Origin: a virus
Strand: one strand, 5' to 3'
Virus record (IMG/VR): IMGVR_UViG_3300029258_002230
Coordinates: 1-36,149 of that record
DNA length: 36,149 nucleotides
Below, in pieces: positions 21,601 to 30,753 of the stretch. Each line of letters starts with the position of its first letter. Positions within the stretch are counted from its first letter, which is position 1. The notes beneath the pieces were generated by a model, which was not told the origin of the DNA, did not search any database, and was given only the letters and a program-made list of their open reading frames with translations. A program made the translations under genes and the position numbers.

Positions 21601-23320
21601 AATGAAGAAGACTGCTAAAATTAGAGAAAAAATTGAGAAAGACAAATTAAAATTTGCGTTAAAACTTGAAAGAGCAAAGGCTAAGCAACAAGGTAAAGCT
21701 GCAAGAAGACTTCAAAAAATGAAGTTGAAATTAGATCTTCAAAAACAAAAAATACAAGCTAAGAAAGATCAGAAGAAAAATAGAATCAAATTGAAGTTAG
21801 ATAGAGAAAGAATGAAGGTAGAAGCGATTCAGATGAAGAAAAAATGGAAGATTGAACGCGCTAATATGAAAATAGAAACAAAGAAGATGAAGGAACAATT
21901 AAAAGAAGAAAAGAAGACATTGAAAAAAGAACGAAAGGCTGCTAGAAAAGAACGAAGACAAGCCAGAATGGAATATTGGTCAAAGAGATGGGAACAGATT
22001 AGAGAATTTCCTAAATCAGTAGAAAAGTTTAGAAGTGATGCAAGAAATGCAACAAGCAAGCAGTATAAAATATTAAAAGACCAAAGAGATAGTTTGTCCA
22101 CCATCAGAGGTGTGCAATTAAAGATGAAAAAAGTATTTCCAACATTCACAAGAATGCTTGGAGGTATTGGTAAGGGTATAAAGAAACTAGGCGGCGGTTT
22201 TTTGAAATACTTAATGATGGGATTTAGTTTCTTATCAAAAATGGTAGGACCTGGAATCATTGCTCTAATTAAATGGCTTCCTGCTATAGCAATATCACTT
22301 GGTCAGAAAGCTCTTGGTGGTATTGGAAGTGCTGTAGGTGGGATTGGTAGTAGATTAGCCGCAGGTGGTGCCGGTGCGTTCGCGGGAGCTGCAGCAGGTG
22401 TTGGAGGTTTAGCCTGGGGCGCCATGGATGCTTACAAAGGTGTCGGTAAAGCTAAAGAGTGGGGTACATCAAAAACCGGAGCTGGTATTGGTGGTTTCCT
22501 TGGAGGAACAGAAGAGCAATTTTCTGCTGCTGGAGCAATGAAAGGCGCTGGAAAAGGCGCAATGATTGGAGCAGGGATTGGAACACTAGTTGGTGGACCT
22601 TTTGGAACAGCTATTGGTGGAGCTATTGGAGCAATTGCTGGTGGTATTCTTGGTTTTGTCGGTGGTCAGAATATTGCTAAAGCGATGGATTGGATCGGAA
22701 ATAAGATTAAATCTCTAGTTAAGGGTGTTGTATCATTCATTACTTGGCCGTATAGAATGATGTGGAAAGCATTGCAATGGGCGAAGGACAAAATGATCTC
22801 GGGTCTTTCAAAGATTCCTTTCATTGGAAAGTACATTAAGAAGTGGGCAGCAGGTGAAAAAACCGACGACGAGAAATTTGAAGAAGCTAAAGGAAAGTGG
22901 GCGGAACGTAATAAAAATATAAAAACACCAACTATGCAACGAGGTGGTATTGTAAGACACCCAACAAAAGCTAATCTTCATGGTGGAGAAGTAGTTGTTC
23001 CTCTCCCACCTGGAGTTGCAGAAACAATGGCGAGATCAGTTATGAGTCCTAGTGAACTTGCTAAAAGACAAGCTGGTATGGATATTGCAAGAACTAGAGC
23101 TGGAGTTAACCCACTATTAGCATCTGATGCTGCCACAAGAAACTCAATGGGACAAGGTAATGGAGCAGTTGTTACAAGCGTAAATAATATAGTTAGTGCA
23201 GTATCAGCAAATAATTCAACAGCGTCTACTACTGCCAATTCTGGTGTAGGTGGAGGCGCAGGAATGATGAACGGTGGGATTGATTATGCATCACAAGTAG
23301 TAATGGGAGATATAGGATAA
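18626..23320 (+). CDS. Tape measure protein
   Basis: 1564 residues, the longest gene here, ATG 18626 after TAGAGGTAAAC. N-terminal 150 residues are coiled coil. Three copies of the typical tape measure signature occur: a GG-x-I/V leader, a turn, then H-x-GEVV/I-x-P. They are at about residues 254-275 (VHKGEVVMPM), 712-733 (GHKGEVILPL) and 1439-1459 (LHGGEVVVPL). Residues about 805-1125 are an extremely Lys/Arg/Glu-rich helix. Residues about 1180-1350 are Gly/Ala-rich and hydrophobic, likely the membrane-penetrating part. It sets tail length and is ejected with the DNA. Its stop shares an A with the next ATG. Confidence 0.85.
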   Translation: MANNDDILKAADRESKERLRQIDMVTSNVSKLRAEINRKMTEVDRRSTQMSTMTDRSIAKLSTDLGTIKKGMARQNSAIQTIGNQKGIREVQTSVNTMMKTMSKSVDYLARGVRTTSAETMRMTKNAIGQYGKAISEDISINKQNTIAMAMAKSSPLFGYFASKFMETEVYSEFTDKIKQKFSDAFKAITPLFTGIFRQLGEKLSNLRYLFARKPKIEYSDESLRAMGNVAATVRGYGEKAAARNNKKKKIPHLASGGTIKKSGLAKVHKGEVVMPMDELLREIDRKAEQQGDSKLARTFMGGLTVMSQDMANIEKYVARAEMEKPRERKGLARTFVDAFKKAKDSDTLQWQERLLRATLELKTELVGSTDRMKLAWQETLIQHPTFRNILALTKGLHAAFTLPLRYLFAARGGFMGLWRKATRSKNIFQNMVSGLGLMYTQWSPKFDLMAKSLSQLSDEEYKKAATDKTHTQFDKLKAWVEGKESPGGKPKKFGETLFTAYTSFLGLDKAELDKAGITTFSDMNPKTLMEKAGVSKKVLQEKWRQSFRKTGADVATSEAKAKLNPLADVIKDRIDDVVFDATFALKGIKKGGVAGAKLRAQAVGTRIKGVGSKVKQKISDADKKKMAVQAGILLASGGWSTGMGLVGEGGSFNKEEWARKKQSVKDLPDTLKGLPEEFRKDPKGMLKKSGKFGLNHGLTAYMLGSRFLPRAAKGGVIHKTGKLIGHKGEVILPLRKVFELINTFARSTWALVQKLNPLTKLGEIFKKGQSKFPFQLKSKLADSSKIGTKLMGVYSTILQKKHEFWARRTWKKEVKLQKETLRERERFARKFEKIRDKSDTISEKARTKLEKRSEKFYERSENLRNKSAENTQKRQTRWEKIRARVQQKFDAKVDRMREYAGMKAARKQAKVLSKYDRLMHKDRVTYAKKARDYKKQLNDEIIGEAKALQKHHRRTMTFYRRLHGWFAGREERRQKRMEKSQQKIANQREKIMKKTAKIREKIEKDKLKFALKLERAKAKQQGKAARRLQKMKLKLDLQKQKIQAKKDQKKNRIKLKLDRERMKVEAIQMKKKWKIERANMKIETKKMKEQLKEEKKTLKKERKAARKERRQARMEYWSKRWEQIREFPKSVEKFRSDARNATSKQYKILKDQRDSLSTIRGVQLKMKKVFPTFTRMLGGIGKGIKKLGGGFLKYLMMGFSFLSKMVGPGIIALIKWLPAIAISLGQKALGGIGSAVGGIGSRLAAGGAGAFAGAAAGVGGLAWGAMDAYKGVGKAKEWGTSKTGAGIGGFLGGTEEQFSAAGAMKGAGKGAMIGAGIGTLVGGPFGTAIGGAIGAIAGGILGFVGGQNIAKAMDWIGNKIKSLVKGVVSFITWPYRMMWKALQWAKDKMISGLSKIPFIGKYIKKWAAGEKTDDEKFEEAKGKWAERNKNIKTPTMQRGGIVRHPTKANLHGGEVVVPLPPGVAETMARSVMSPSELAKRQAGMDIARTRAGVNPLLASDAATRNSMGQGNGAVVTSVNNIVSAVSANNSTASTTANSGVGGGAGMMNGGIDYASQVVMGDIG

Positions 23321-24684
23321 TGGCAACAACAGGACCTACTATAACATCAAAACATACAACAGAACCTAAAGAACAACCTGGCGGATGGTCAAAAGATGAC
23401 TGGGCGTTTCATCAAGCCAAACTCGCAGCTCGTGCAAGGATGAAGAAAGAAGAAGCTGCGGCTCGGGCAGCACGAGAAGGAAAAGGAACACCATTAGAAT
23501 CAGTTTTGGGTCTTCCGCCTGGAAACTATACTACAGATGATGTGATTAAAGCTTCTATGCCCATAGCGCGTATAACTCCTTGCGAGCCAGAATTTCAGCC
23601 AGGGTTTACATTATTTAAAATCGCACCGAAACAAAGGATGTATCTTGATCTTCTTGAATCTCATGGGTTTACCACAAAAATGCCTCTACAGCTTGCATTC
23701 TTAGCGGACAGTTTTCCAACTGATACATTTTCTAATGAATACGGTGAAAGTTTTTTACAGAAAACTACTGATGTTGCATCTTCAGCTGCTGGTGAAATTA
23801 ATCAAATAATGGGAACTAAAAAAGCCACAGATGCGATGGACAAAATTACAAAAGCATTGGAAGGAACAAAGACAAAGAGTGCAGGAGTTAATGCCGTAGT
23901 CGGTGGAATTGGCTCTGCTCTAGATTTTACTAAATCTGGTCTTACCGGTCTTGGTAATATGCTGGCAAATAACACTGGTGGTTTCGGAGGGATGGCCAAA
24001 AGCGGAGCCAATCTTGTTGATAGAATGTTGGCTGGAGCAAGAGTTGACTTTCCTCAAGTATGGAAAAATAGTGGATTTGCTCCATCATATACTATGACTG
24101 TTAGATTGTATAATCCCAGTCCTGGTAATTTAGAATCTACTCGACGACATATTATTGGTCCTATATGTGCTATCATGTTACTTGGTATTCCTAGAACGAT
24201 AGATGGGAGTACATATAACTGGCCGTTTTTACATAAAATTCAAGCGCCAGGAATTTATAATCTAGACCCTGCTTTTATCACAAATATCACAGTTATTAAG
24301 GGTGGTGATCAACAATCTATTGGTTGGAATCAACGCTTAGCAATGGTAGATGTCAGAATTGATTTTGGTAGCTTATACAATAGTATGATTGCTGGTGAGA
24401 AGTATGAATCTCAATCAAGACCAACACTTAAGAATTATCTTGCAGCATTAGAGGAACAAGAAGAAGTTGAAACGGGGTTGATGTATAAGAAAAGTATAGA
24501 TCATAATTGGCCTAAATATGTACAAAACAATACTGCCGACAAAAATATGGCAAAGGTGTTGTCTAAACAAGATCCAGATCCAGAAACGACACCAGACAAT
24601 CGAGTAGCGAGTTCTAAGAAAAACAAGGCTCTTGAACTAGCTTTAGCGGCAGAAGGTGCTGCATTTGAACTTTATGCTGTTTAA
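23320..24684 (+). CDS. Virion protein, probably tail/baseplate
   Basis: 454 residues, TAATG overlap with the tape measure gene. The N-terminal 80 residues are charged and Ala/Glu-rich. A beta segment follows (ITPCEPEFQPGFTLFKIAPKQRMYLDLLESHGFTTKMPLQLAFLADSFPTDTFSNEYGESF). Then a Gly/Ala-rich helical insertion, and a second beta domain (PQVWKNSGFAPSYTMTVRLYNPSPGNLESTRRHIIGPICAIMLL...NITVIKGG...VDVRIDFGSLYNSM). The fold pattern and place suggest a tube-initiator or cap protein like T4 gp48/gp54, which join tube and baseplate. I cannot be certain of the family. It converges with the minus-strand block with a 4-base overlap. Confidence 0.55.
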   Translation: MATTGPTITSKHTTEPKEQPGGWSKDDWAFHQAKLAARARMKKEEAAARAAREGKGTPLESVLGLPPGNYTTDDVIKASMPIARITPCEPEFQPGFTLFKIAPKQRMYLDLLESHGFTTKMPLQLAFLADSFPTDTFSNEYGESFLQKTTDVASSAAGEINQIMGTKKATDAMDKITKALEGTKTKSAGVNAVVGGIGSALDFTKSGLTGLGNMLANNTGGFGGMAKSGANLVDRMLAGARVDFPQVWKNSGFAPSYTMTVRLYNPSPGNLESTRRHIIGPICAIMLLGIPRTIDGSTYNWPFLHKIQAPGIYNLDPAFITNITVIKGGDQQSIGWNQRLAMVDVRIDFGSLYNSMIAGEKYESQSRPTLKNYLAALEEQEEVETGLMYKKSIDHNWPKYVQNNTADKNMAKVLSKQDPDPETTPDNRVASSKKNKALELALAAEGAAFELYAV

Positions 24685-25823
24685 CTATACTTCTTTCTTT
24701 TATCTGCTGTTAGTCCACAAAGATCATTGCGTAGAATCATTGTGATGTATAGAGCGAGGTAGGAATTGATGGAGAATTTTGTTTGATTTGTTAAACTATC
24801 ATATTTTTTATCGTAAGCTATTTCTTTCAATAACATCATGAGTAATTCATACACCTGTTGTTTAAAGTAAATTTGTTCTCTTGTTCGTTTAATACCCATA
24901 AGCTTCTTAACATATGGATAAAAACCCTTCCCACAAATAGCGTTTACATTCTTCAAATTCTTTAAAAACAACTGTAAACACATTCTGATATTGTCTGTAT
25001 ATTTGACATTACATAATTTAGCACTAAGCTGTGTTGCAAGAGCGGTGCTAATTTTGGTGTATTTCTTCGCATCCATTATTGCTTTTTTGTCAATTTCTTT
25101 ATATACAGTTATTTTCTTCACAATATCATTAATAACATTTACATATCTTTCTTGTGATTGAGTTTGATATTGATTCTCATCTTCATTAGGTTCAGGTTCA
25201 GTTTTGATTCCCCCGCCTTTAGCTCCTTGATAATAAACAGATGCAAAGCTCTTAATGCTCTGACTAATCCTTGTACGATATTCTGTAATAAATGCTGAAA
25301 TTTTATCTCGATTTAGAGTTTCTAAACCAATGGTATGTCGTTTGATCATTGCTTTTGATAAGAAATAAATTCCATTACCAATAGTCTTCTCTCTAAAAAA
25401 GAGATGTGTTTTTGCTAGATGTTCAAGAGCGTATCGAAAATAATCATCATTACAATGTGGTATTTGTCTATACATTAAATTCGCATATGTTCTAATCCCC
25501 ATAAATAACATCATGGTTGGATAACTACCACGTTGTGATTTGTTAATTAGAAGATTATGCATACAAAATACATAAAACATTGTAACACGGTCGGTCGGAA
25601 GTAATCTCGTTGCTTCAGGCATTCCCTTCCAGAATCTCTTCGGAAAAGGTCTTAAGTCTTCATCTTTCAGTCCACAAATACTAAGAAACTCATGGTAATG
25701 TTTATGGTGAGCAGGGTAATAACAAGGCTCACTCATTCTCATTAGTTCCGTACCAGCGGTTTTATTGAGATAACTCTTAAGCCGAGTATAATTTATATTT
25801 GCTTTTGATAGTAATATATCCAT
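24681..25823 (-). CDS. Unknown protein of the baseplate operon
   Basis: 380 residues on the minus strand; its ATG shares an A with the stop of the wedge gene. Largely helical and basic, with many Tyr, Met and Cys residues (MDILLSKANINYTRLKSYLNK..., PCYYPAHHKHYHEFLSICGL). A hydrophilic linker lies in the middle (EPEPNEDENQYQTQSQERY near residue 205). No motif recognised. Last gene of the minus-strand virion operon. Possibly a wedge partner or an assembly factor. No terminator separates it from the convergent plus-strand gene. Confidence 0.6.
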   Translation of the reverse strand: MDILLSKANINYTRLKSYLNKTAGTELMRMSEPCYYPAHHKHYHEFLSICGLKDEDLRPFPKRFWKGMPEATRLLPTDRVTMFYVFCMHNLLINKSQRGSYPTMMLFMGIRTYANLMYRQIPHCNDDYFRYALEHLAKTHLFFREKTIGNGIYFLSKAMIKRHTIGLETLNRDKISAFITEYRTRISQSIKSFASVYYQGAKGGGIKTEPEPNEDENQYQTQSQERYVNVINDIVKKITVYKEIDKKAIMDAKKYTKISTALATQLSAKLCNVKYTDNIRMCLQLFLKNLKNVNAICGKGFYPYVKKLMGIKRTREQIYFKQQVYELLMMLLKEIAYDKKYDSLTNQTKFSINSYLALYITMILRNDLCGLTADKRKKYS

Positions 25824-28324
25824 TATGCTTCCACCGAAGATAATACTCTACATATAATATTTGATTTTGTAAAATACACAAACTCTGGAGCATATTCCAA
25901 CAATTCTGTTTGTGTAAACTCCTCTAACTTGTAGTTAAAGAATATATTTGAGGTTGGTCTTATGAGTCTACAGTGTTTTACACCATCAACATTTTGCACA
26001 ACATCGATGATTTCAGACCGATAAATATTAACATTCGGGCCAAAACGGCTCTGAAATTCACTATACAAGCCATTTTTAACACTATCAACAATCTGCGCTT
26101 CTGTTGCATCACTGTTTGGATCTCGTATTATTTCAAGTTCAATAATTAGAGGAATTTGATAGCTAGGAACAACCCATCCTCTTTGAGTATAGATATATTT
26201 CGTTGCTTTGTCAGTAACTGTTAGGATATCATCTGTGTTTGGAGTTGTGAATGTCCATGTCTGAGCTGTTGAATCTACACATAAAGCAATATCATGATCA
26301 TGTCCATCCCAATCTCCACCTTCTTTTCCGCTAACAATATATCGATCCCCAACACTTCCAATCGGAACGGAACAATCTCCAAAGTCAATTACAGGCTGCT
26401 TTGTTGGGGTGTTTAAAAGCATATTTGTCATCAATCCTGTTGTGTTACTAAACTTAACATTGATAAAATCAGTTAACATTCTATAGTTGACAAAGTCCAT
26501 TGATTGCATGGTGGCTTGAAGTATTTGGAGTTCGAAAGTTCTCTGGTCAATTGCATCATAGTAAGATTTTTTAACAACAGGAATGTCATAAATGATTGTA
26601 CTTGTACCATCAATAACAGTATTGGATAACATAAACTCGTCAAGATCTTGTCGAAAAACTAATGATGTTGAGTATTCAGAAATTAATCCACCAGGATTAC
26701 TCAATCTGAAATAATATGTATTGTTGTTTTCAGGAACGTTAGTGTATGGATTAAATGTATATTCGAAATAACCACCATTAACTCCCGGAACATTTGTCAT
26801 TGTATAAGAGGTTTCATTTTCAACAATTGACATGGTGCATGTGCATAAATTAAAATTAGATTCATCTGAGTAGTATGATAATCTATATACTGCAGTATTT
26901 CCAGATTTGATTACTTCAAGATTATTAACATACAAAGAGTAGGGATTACTAGCAAAACTTTGAACTAAAATAGGAACCAGTTCAACTTCAGACATGATAT
27001 AATGATAATATGCTGCGGAGTTCATTATATCTACTGTCATATCAAACAATGTATAATAATCGGTTCCATTAATAGATATTACGGTATCTCTTGGAATATA
27101 TGACGTACCACCAAGAACTTCAAGCAATGCGTTTCTCATTGGGACAAGATCATCACCGTATTCAAGAGTTGTAAATAATTGAACTTCATTAACTGTAAGG
27201 TCAGATCGTTTTAACACAGGGATGGAATTATTAGCAAGAGGTGAATTTTCTATTACAACATTTGCATTTTCAAAATCACTTTTGGTAACGAGTCTTCCCA
27301 ACGCTGTTAGGGATGCAATTGCATTCTGTCTTGTTGCTTCTAAGTCCTCTTCATCACTACCGCCGCTTGCTGGTGATGGATTTGTCAGAGAATAGTTAAC
27401 TGATTGTGTTAATGGAGGACTACCCTGTTGTGTGTAAATTTTATCTCCTTGAGTAATGGAGCCAGCGATAACGTTTCCATCTGCTCCCCCTGTTTCAAGA
27501 ATATCAACAACAATTGTAGAACCTGGAGTTGGTTGTATACCAATAAGACCATTACCAAAGAATAACATTACACCTTCATCTGTTCTTCTATAAACATAAC
27601 CATAATCAGTAGACGACATAAGATAAAGACTGTCAAATGATTCGTATAATCTTCCTGTATCATTGGGCGGTGAGCCTGGTTCTTTAATATGAACTTCAAT
27701 ATCAGAAATTTTACCTGCGAATGGAACAGCAATGTCGCTAAACTGATAAATTTGAAGATCAGAATCCATTTGAAATTCTTGTGTTGTTGTTTTATATTGT
27801 CTAACAGGTAATAGAAAACTAAATTGATTTTCTCCTGTAGTATCAATATCAACAGGAATAGGAAACACGCTTCCGTCTCGATTAATCTCAACGTATGCAG
27901 AAACATTATTTGTTACTGTAATTGTTGTGGTATAAAATGGATGAAAAATAATTTCTCCAGCTTTAAACTGAAAGTCTTCATCAATAGAAAATGTTACACT
28001 TGCATCTGTAAACCCGAAGGGAATTGATACAAGAACATTAGCTGTGGCATACTTAGCTACTGCCGGACGATATCCAATGAAAGCGGCTAAATTCAAAACA
28101 GATTCTTGAAGTTGAGCTTTGGTGAGAAAGAATTCTCTATAAACAGAAGTTTGGTAGAATAGAAGATTAGACGTAAGAGTTGCAAGGGTGTCTATTACAA
28201 AAGAAAGAAAAGATGATTTCGAAAGATCTACATTCTCTAGTTCTAAATAGTCTTTCATAAAATCGGAGATTTGCAGTCTTATCTGATCTCTCGATAAATA
28301 AATTTGTGTCGAAATATCTGTCAT
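25823..28324 (-). CDS. Baseplate wedge protein, gp6/baseplate-J-like
   Basis: 833 residues. The N terminus (RDQIRLQISDFMKDYLELENVDLSKSSFLSFVIDTLATLTSNLLFYQTSVYREFFLTKAQLQESVLNLAAFIGYRP) is the helical start of gp6-type wedge proteins. The region around residues 255-350 (FFGNGLIGIQPTPGSTIVVDILETGGADGNV ... EEDLEATRQNAIASLTALGRLVTKSDFE) is the baseplate_J core. The C-terminal part (YQIPLIIELEIIRDPNSDATEAQIVDSVKNGLYSEF) matches the dimer-forming end. It forms the inner ring of the baseplate with gp25 and gp53-like partners. Longer than P2 gpJ and near the size of T4 gp6-type proteins. Confidence 0.85.
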   Translation of the reverse strand: MTDISTQIYLSRDQIRLQISDFMKDYLELENVDLSKSSFLSFVIDTLATLTSNLLFYQTSVYREFFLTKAQLQESVLNLAAFIGYRPAVAKYATANVLVSIPFGFTDASVTFSIDEDFQFKAGEIIFHPFYTTTITVTNNVSAYVEINRDGSVFPIPVDIDTTGENQFSFLLPVRQYKTTTQEFQMDSDLQIYQFSDIAVPFAGKISDIEVHIKEPGSPPNDTGRLYESFDSLYLMSSTDYGYVYRRTDEGVMLFFGNGLIGIQPTPGSTIVVDILETGGADGNVIAGSITQGDKIYTQQGSPPLTQSVNYSLTNPSPASGGSDEEDLEATRQNAIASLTALGRLVTKSDFENANVVIENSPLANNSIPVLKRSDLTVNEVQLFTTLEYGDDLVPMRNALLEVLGGTSYIPRDTVISINGTDYYTLFDMTVDIMNSAAYYHYIMSEVELVPILVQSFASNPYSLYVNNLEVIKSGNTAVYRLSYYSDESNFNLCTCTMSIVENETSYTMTNVPGVNGGYFEYTFNPYTNVPENNNTYYFRLSNPGGLISEYSTSLVFRQDLDEFMLSNTVIDGTSTIIYDIPVVKKSYYDAIDQRTFELQILQATMQSMDFVNYRMLTDFINVKFSNTTGLMTNMLLNTPTKQPVIDFGDCSVPIGSVGDRYIVSGKEGGDWDGHDHDIALCVDSTAQTWTFTTPNTDDILTVTDKATKYIYTQRGWVVPSYQIPLIIELEIIRDPNSDATEAQIVDSVKNGLYSEFQSRFGPNVNIYRSEIIDVVQNVDGVKHCRLIRPTSNIFFNYKLEEFTQTELLEYAPEFVYFTKSNIICRVLSSVEA

Positions 28325-28333
28325 ATCAATCCT

Positions 28334-28978
28334 CTAAACTTGGTAAAATCCTGAGTTTGGATCCCACAATGATGTTAGTCTTTTCTTCAAGGTTTCATTT
28401 TTTGCCAGTAATTTAGCAAGAGCTAACCCATCATCTAATGTATGAACTTTCTTATCATAGTCAAAAAATACATAAGTGTTCACAACATGAGGTTCAACCT
28501 CTTCTAATGCATAACTATGATATGGTCGAATTGTCAACTTCCAAAATCTTTTATCAGTATTTGGATGAATTTCTCTTCCTTCAACAACAAATAGAGGGTA
28601 TTTGTTATTAGTTGGTCTCATATAAGCTTGTTCTAATTTTACAATGTCTCCAGCATAAGGTGTGATGCCATATGAACTTGGGATTACGAAAGTTGAAACT
28701 TGTTCTTTATTAAGTCCAGTTTCTTGAGCATCAAAACCAGTTGTTATTTCATCAAAGAAGTAGCAAGGAAGAAGAAGATACTTGTCCATTCTCACACCTG
28801 ATAAGTCACCAGTCCATTCGTAAGGACCTCCCATCATCTCTTCATCATCCCAGATAGTATCATCTCTGTTAATGTTATAGTAGTTAACAAGAAACGCCAC
28901 ACCAGTTTTGGAATAGTAATCATAAACAAGTCTCTGATAATCGTGAATATAACTATAGAGCCTTTCCCAGTTTTGCAT
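28334..28978 (-). CDS. Probable baseplate wedge-associated protein
   Basis: The start is ATG 28978, preceded by AGGGGATGG; an upstream in-frame start at 29023 lacks a ribosome site and would be close to the previous stop. 214 residues, rich in Tyr, Trp and Asp with alternating strands (WDDEEMMGGPYEWTGDLSGVRMDKYLLLPCYFFDEIT, VIPSSYGITPYAGDIVKLEQAYM). Soluble, no signal. Its position directly before the gp6-like gene and the beta-rich composition suggest a wedge subunit, possibly in the place of gp53. Family not recognised. Confidence 0.6.
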   Translation of the reverse strand: MQNWERLYSYIHDYQRLVYDYYSKTGVAFLVNYYNINRDDTIWDDEEMMGGPYEWTGDLSGVRMDKYLLLPCYFFDEITTGFDAQETGLNKEQVSTFVIPSSYGITPYAGDIVKLEQAYMRPTNNKYPLFVVEGREIHPNTDKRFWKLTIRPYHSYALEEVEPHVVNTYVFFDYDKKVHTLDDGLALAKLLAKNETLKKRLTSLWDPNSGFYQV

Positions 28979-29033
28979 GACTATCCATCCCCTAATATAT
29001 TTATGAACATAACACCAGTCCAAGACGCGCTGC

Positions 29034-29606
29034 TTAGTCTTGAGCAGCCATTTTACGTGCTTTCATTCTAGCTTTCAATACTGCTTCTCGTAATTTTGCC
29101 TCTGCTTTAACAAGCTTGTGACGTTGTGCCGACATGAGTTTATAGAGTTTCTTCTCACAATTTTTATGGTGTTTTGGATTTGGTAATTTCTTACATTTAT
29201 GAAACTCTCTTGTTACTATACGCAATGATTCAGAAACAGCACGATACCTACAATGAGCATAAGCTAGATTTTTATCTGGTGCATTTGAAGCTTCAACTCG
29301 TTGGATACATTTATATCTAGCTGAATCCACCATATAGTTAATTACTAAAGCCAATCCTGGTATTGGATATTTAATAGTAGCTGCTGTTAGACCAATCTTA
29401 AGAATTAGTTCAATTTTAGGATTGGATTTAACTGGTGGTGGGAGCTCTGCCTCTTTGAGAGTTGCGCATAGCCTTTTTAGTTGAGGTTCTGGCATCTTAG
29501 AGATACCGTGATATAGATTCAAATGTTCTTCAAATGATAATTCTTTTCTTATAGTAGGACTGTTCGAGATGACGTTTAATAGGTTTTCTCTATTAAGTTT
29601 TGTCAT
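29034..29606 (-). CDS. Cys-containing virion-type protein, paralog of the upstream gene
   Basis: 190 residues. N-terminal helical unit (LSFEEHLNLYHGISKMPEPQLKRL), a hydrophobic stretch (LILKIGLTAATIKYPIPGLALVINYMV, about residues 68-95), then Cys pairs (YKCIQRV...AHCRYRA..., HKCKKLPNPKHHKNCEKKLYKLM) and a very basic, Lys/Ala helical C terminus. It lines up along its length with the gene at 29615. The basic tail and membrane-like segment suggest a virion protein that contacts DNA or membrane during ejection, but this is inference. Confidence 0.6.
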   Translation of the reverse strand: MTKLNRENLLNVISNSPTIRKELSFEEHLNLYHGISKMPEPQLKRLCATLKEAELPPPVKSNPKIELILKIGLTAATIKYPIPGLALVINYMVDSARYKCIQRVEASNAPDKNLAYAHCRYRAVSESLRIVTREFHKCKKLPNPKHHKNCEKKLYKLMSAQRHKLVKAEAKLREAVLKARMKARKMAAQD

Positions 29607-29614
29607 TTTAAATC

Positions 29615-30226
29615 CTACCCTTTTACTCTATTCATATCTGGACGTTTTGAAGAGGTTAAAGCTGCTTTTGCTTTTTGTAATTTAACTAATTGTTTCTCTA
29701 ATTTCTTTGACCATTTGATTAACACTTTGTTTAGTTTTTTCTCACAAGCGATTGGTCTTTTTGAACCTGAACAACGACTTATTTGTGATTTAATATCATT
29801 GACAACACTCTGTGCTGCTCGAACTTGGCATTCATATTTACAAACTTTTCTTTCAAGTGGCTTACCAAACTTTCTTAAACATACCTGATAACATGGGTCT
29901 GTGGCCTTTCGAAAGAAATAATATGTGACCATAGTAATTGTAGGACCGCCTTTTCCCATAAACATTCCGCCAGCGATCGCGGCTAAACCATATTTAAGAA
30001 ACTTCTTAAATTTAGATTCGAAGTCACGAACACCTACTTCTGAAAGAGGTTGGCAGTTATAAAAAATTGCAGATATAGATTGTTCATAGGACATATCCCT
30101 AACCCACTCAGCCATTTTGACTTGCTCTTTAAAAGATAGAGATTCATGGATATGTTTACTTTGAACAACGAGATCTAGCAGAGCTCTTTTACAACTCCAT
30201 TCAATTAATTTTTTATTAGAACCCAT
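29615..30226 (-). CDS. Cys-containing virion-type protein, paralog of the downstream gene
   Basis: 203 residues from ATG 30226 with AGGAGTAACC upstream. Same plan as its neighbour: a helical part (LSFKEQVKMAEWVRDMSYEQ), a hydrophobic glycine-rich stretch (FLKYGLAAIAGGMFMGKGGPTITMVTYYFF), then paired cysteines (CYQVCLRKF, VCKYECQVRAAQS, RCSGSKRPIACEKKLNKVL) and a Lys-rich helix. CEKKL is identical in the two. The C-x(8-9)-C followed by a Lys-rich helix is also seen at the end of the Lys/Ala protein at 32251. Unknown function. Confidence 0.6.
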   Translation of the reverse strand: MGSNKKLIEWSCKRALLDLVVQSKHIHESLSFKEQVKMAEWVRDMSYEQSISAIFYNCQPLSEVGVRDFESKFKKFLKYGLAAIAGGMFMGKGGPTITMVTYYFFRKATDPCYQVCLRKFGKPLERKVCKYECQVRAAQSVVNDIKSQISRCSGSKRPIACEKKLNKVLIKWSKKLEKQLVKLQKAKAALTSSKRPDMNRVKG

Positions 30227-30236
30227 AAGGTTACTC

Positions 30237-30743
30237 CTACTTTAAAACTTTTCTAGCAAGTGCAACTCTTTGTCGCATTTTACCGGCTTGAAATGTATCA
30301 GAGACAAAATCTTCTACTTTGATATCACCTGTCAATTTAAAAACTTGTTCACGAGCTTGACGACTTACCTGTTGATCATACTCCAAAACAAAATCTGCCA
30401 TGTATTTAGATTTCGGTATTTTAACTTCAAAATTGCCTATGTCTAGCTTTTTTGCTTTACAAGCAGCCGATTCAATTACTACAAATGGATGATCAGGGTT
30501 TCGTGCAGTGTATTCTTCTTGTGTATCAAAAAAGTTTTGCATTTTTTGAAGAGGACCCTTCTGTACCACAATCGCCCAGAATGCTTTTTCAAGATCCTCT
30601 CGAAGTTCTCCAGCTAAAACAAATACATAAAATTGTTGATTATCAACTGGAGTTACAAGCACAATTAACATGGATTCAAAAGTTCTCTTTTTTGAGAAGA
30701 AGGCTTTTTTATAATGTTTGACAGCACAAAGATGAGCTTCCAT
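30237..30743 (-). CDS. Hypothetical protein of the baseplate operon
   Basis: 168 residues, ATG 30743 with GGAG eight bases upstream. The first half is alpha/beta (KRTFESMLIVLVTPVDNQQFYVFVLAGELREDLEKAFWAIV); the second half is basic and helical. No membrane segment and no motif that I know. It sits between the gp25-like gene and the Cys-rich paralogs with only 10-base gaps, so it is part of the same transcript. A virion or assembly role is likely from context only. Confidence 0.55.
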   Translation of the reverse strand: MEAHLCAVKHYKKAFFSKKRTFESMLIVLVTPVDNQQFYVFVLAGELREDLEKAFWAIVVQKGPLQKMQNFFDTQEEYTARNPDHPFVVIESAACKAKKLDIGNFEVKIPKSKYMADFVLEYDQQVSRQAREQVFKLTGDIKVEDFVSDTFQAGKMRQRVALARKVLK

Positions 30744-30753
30744 ATTTAAACTC

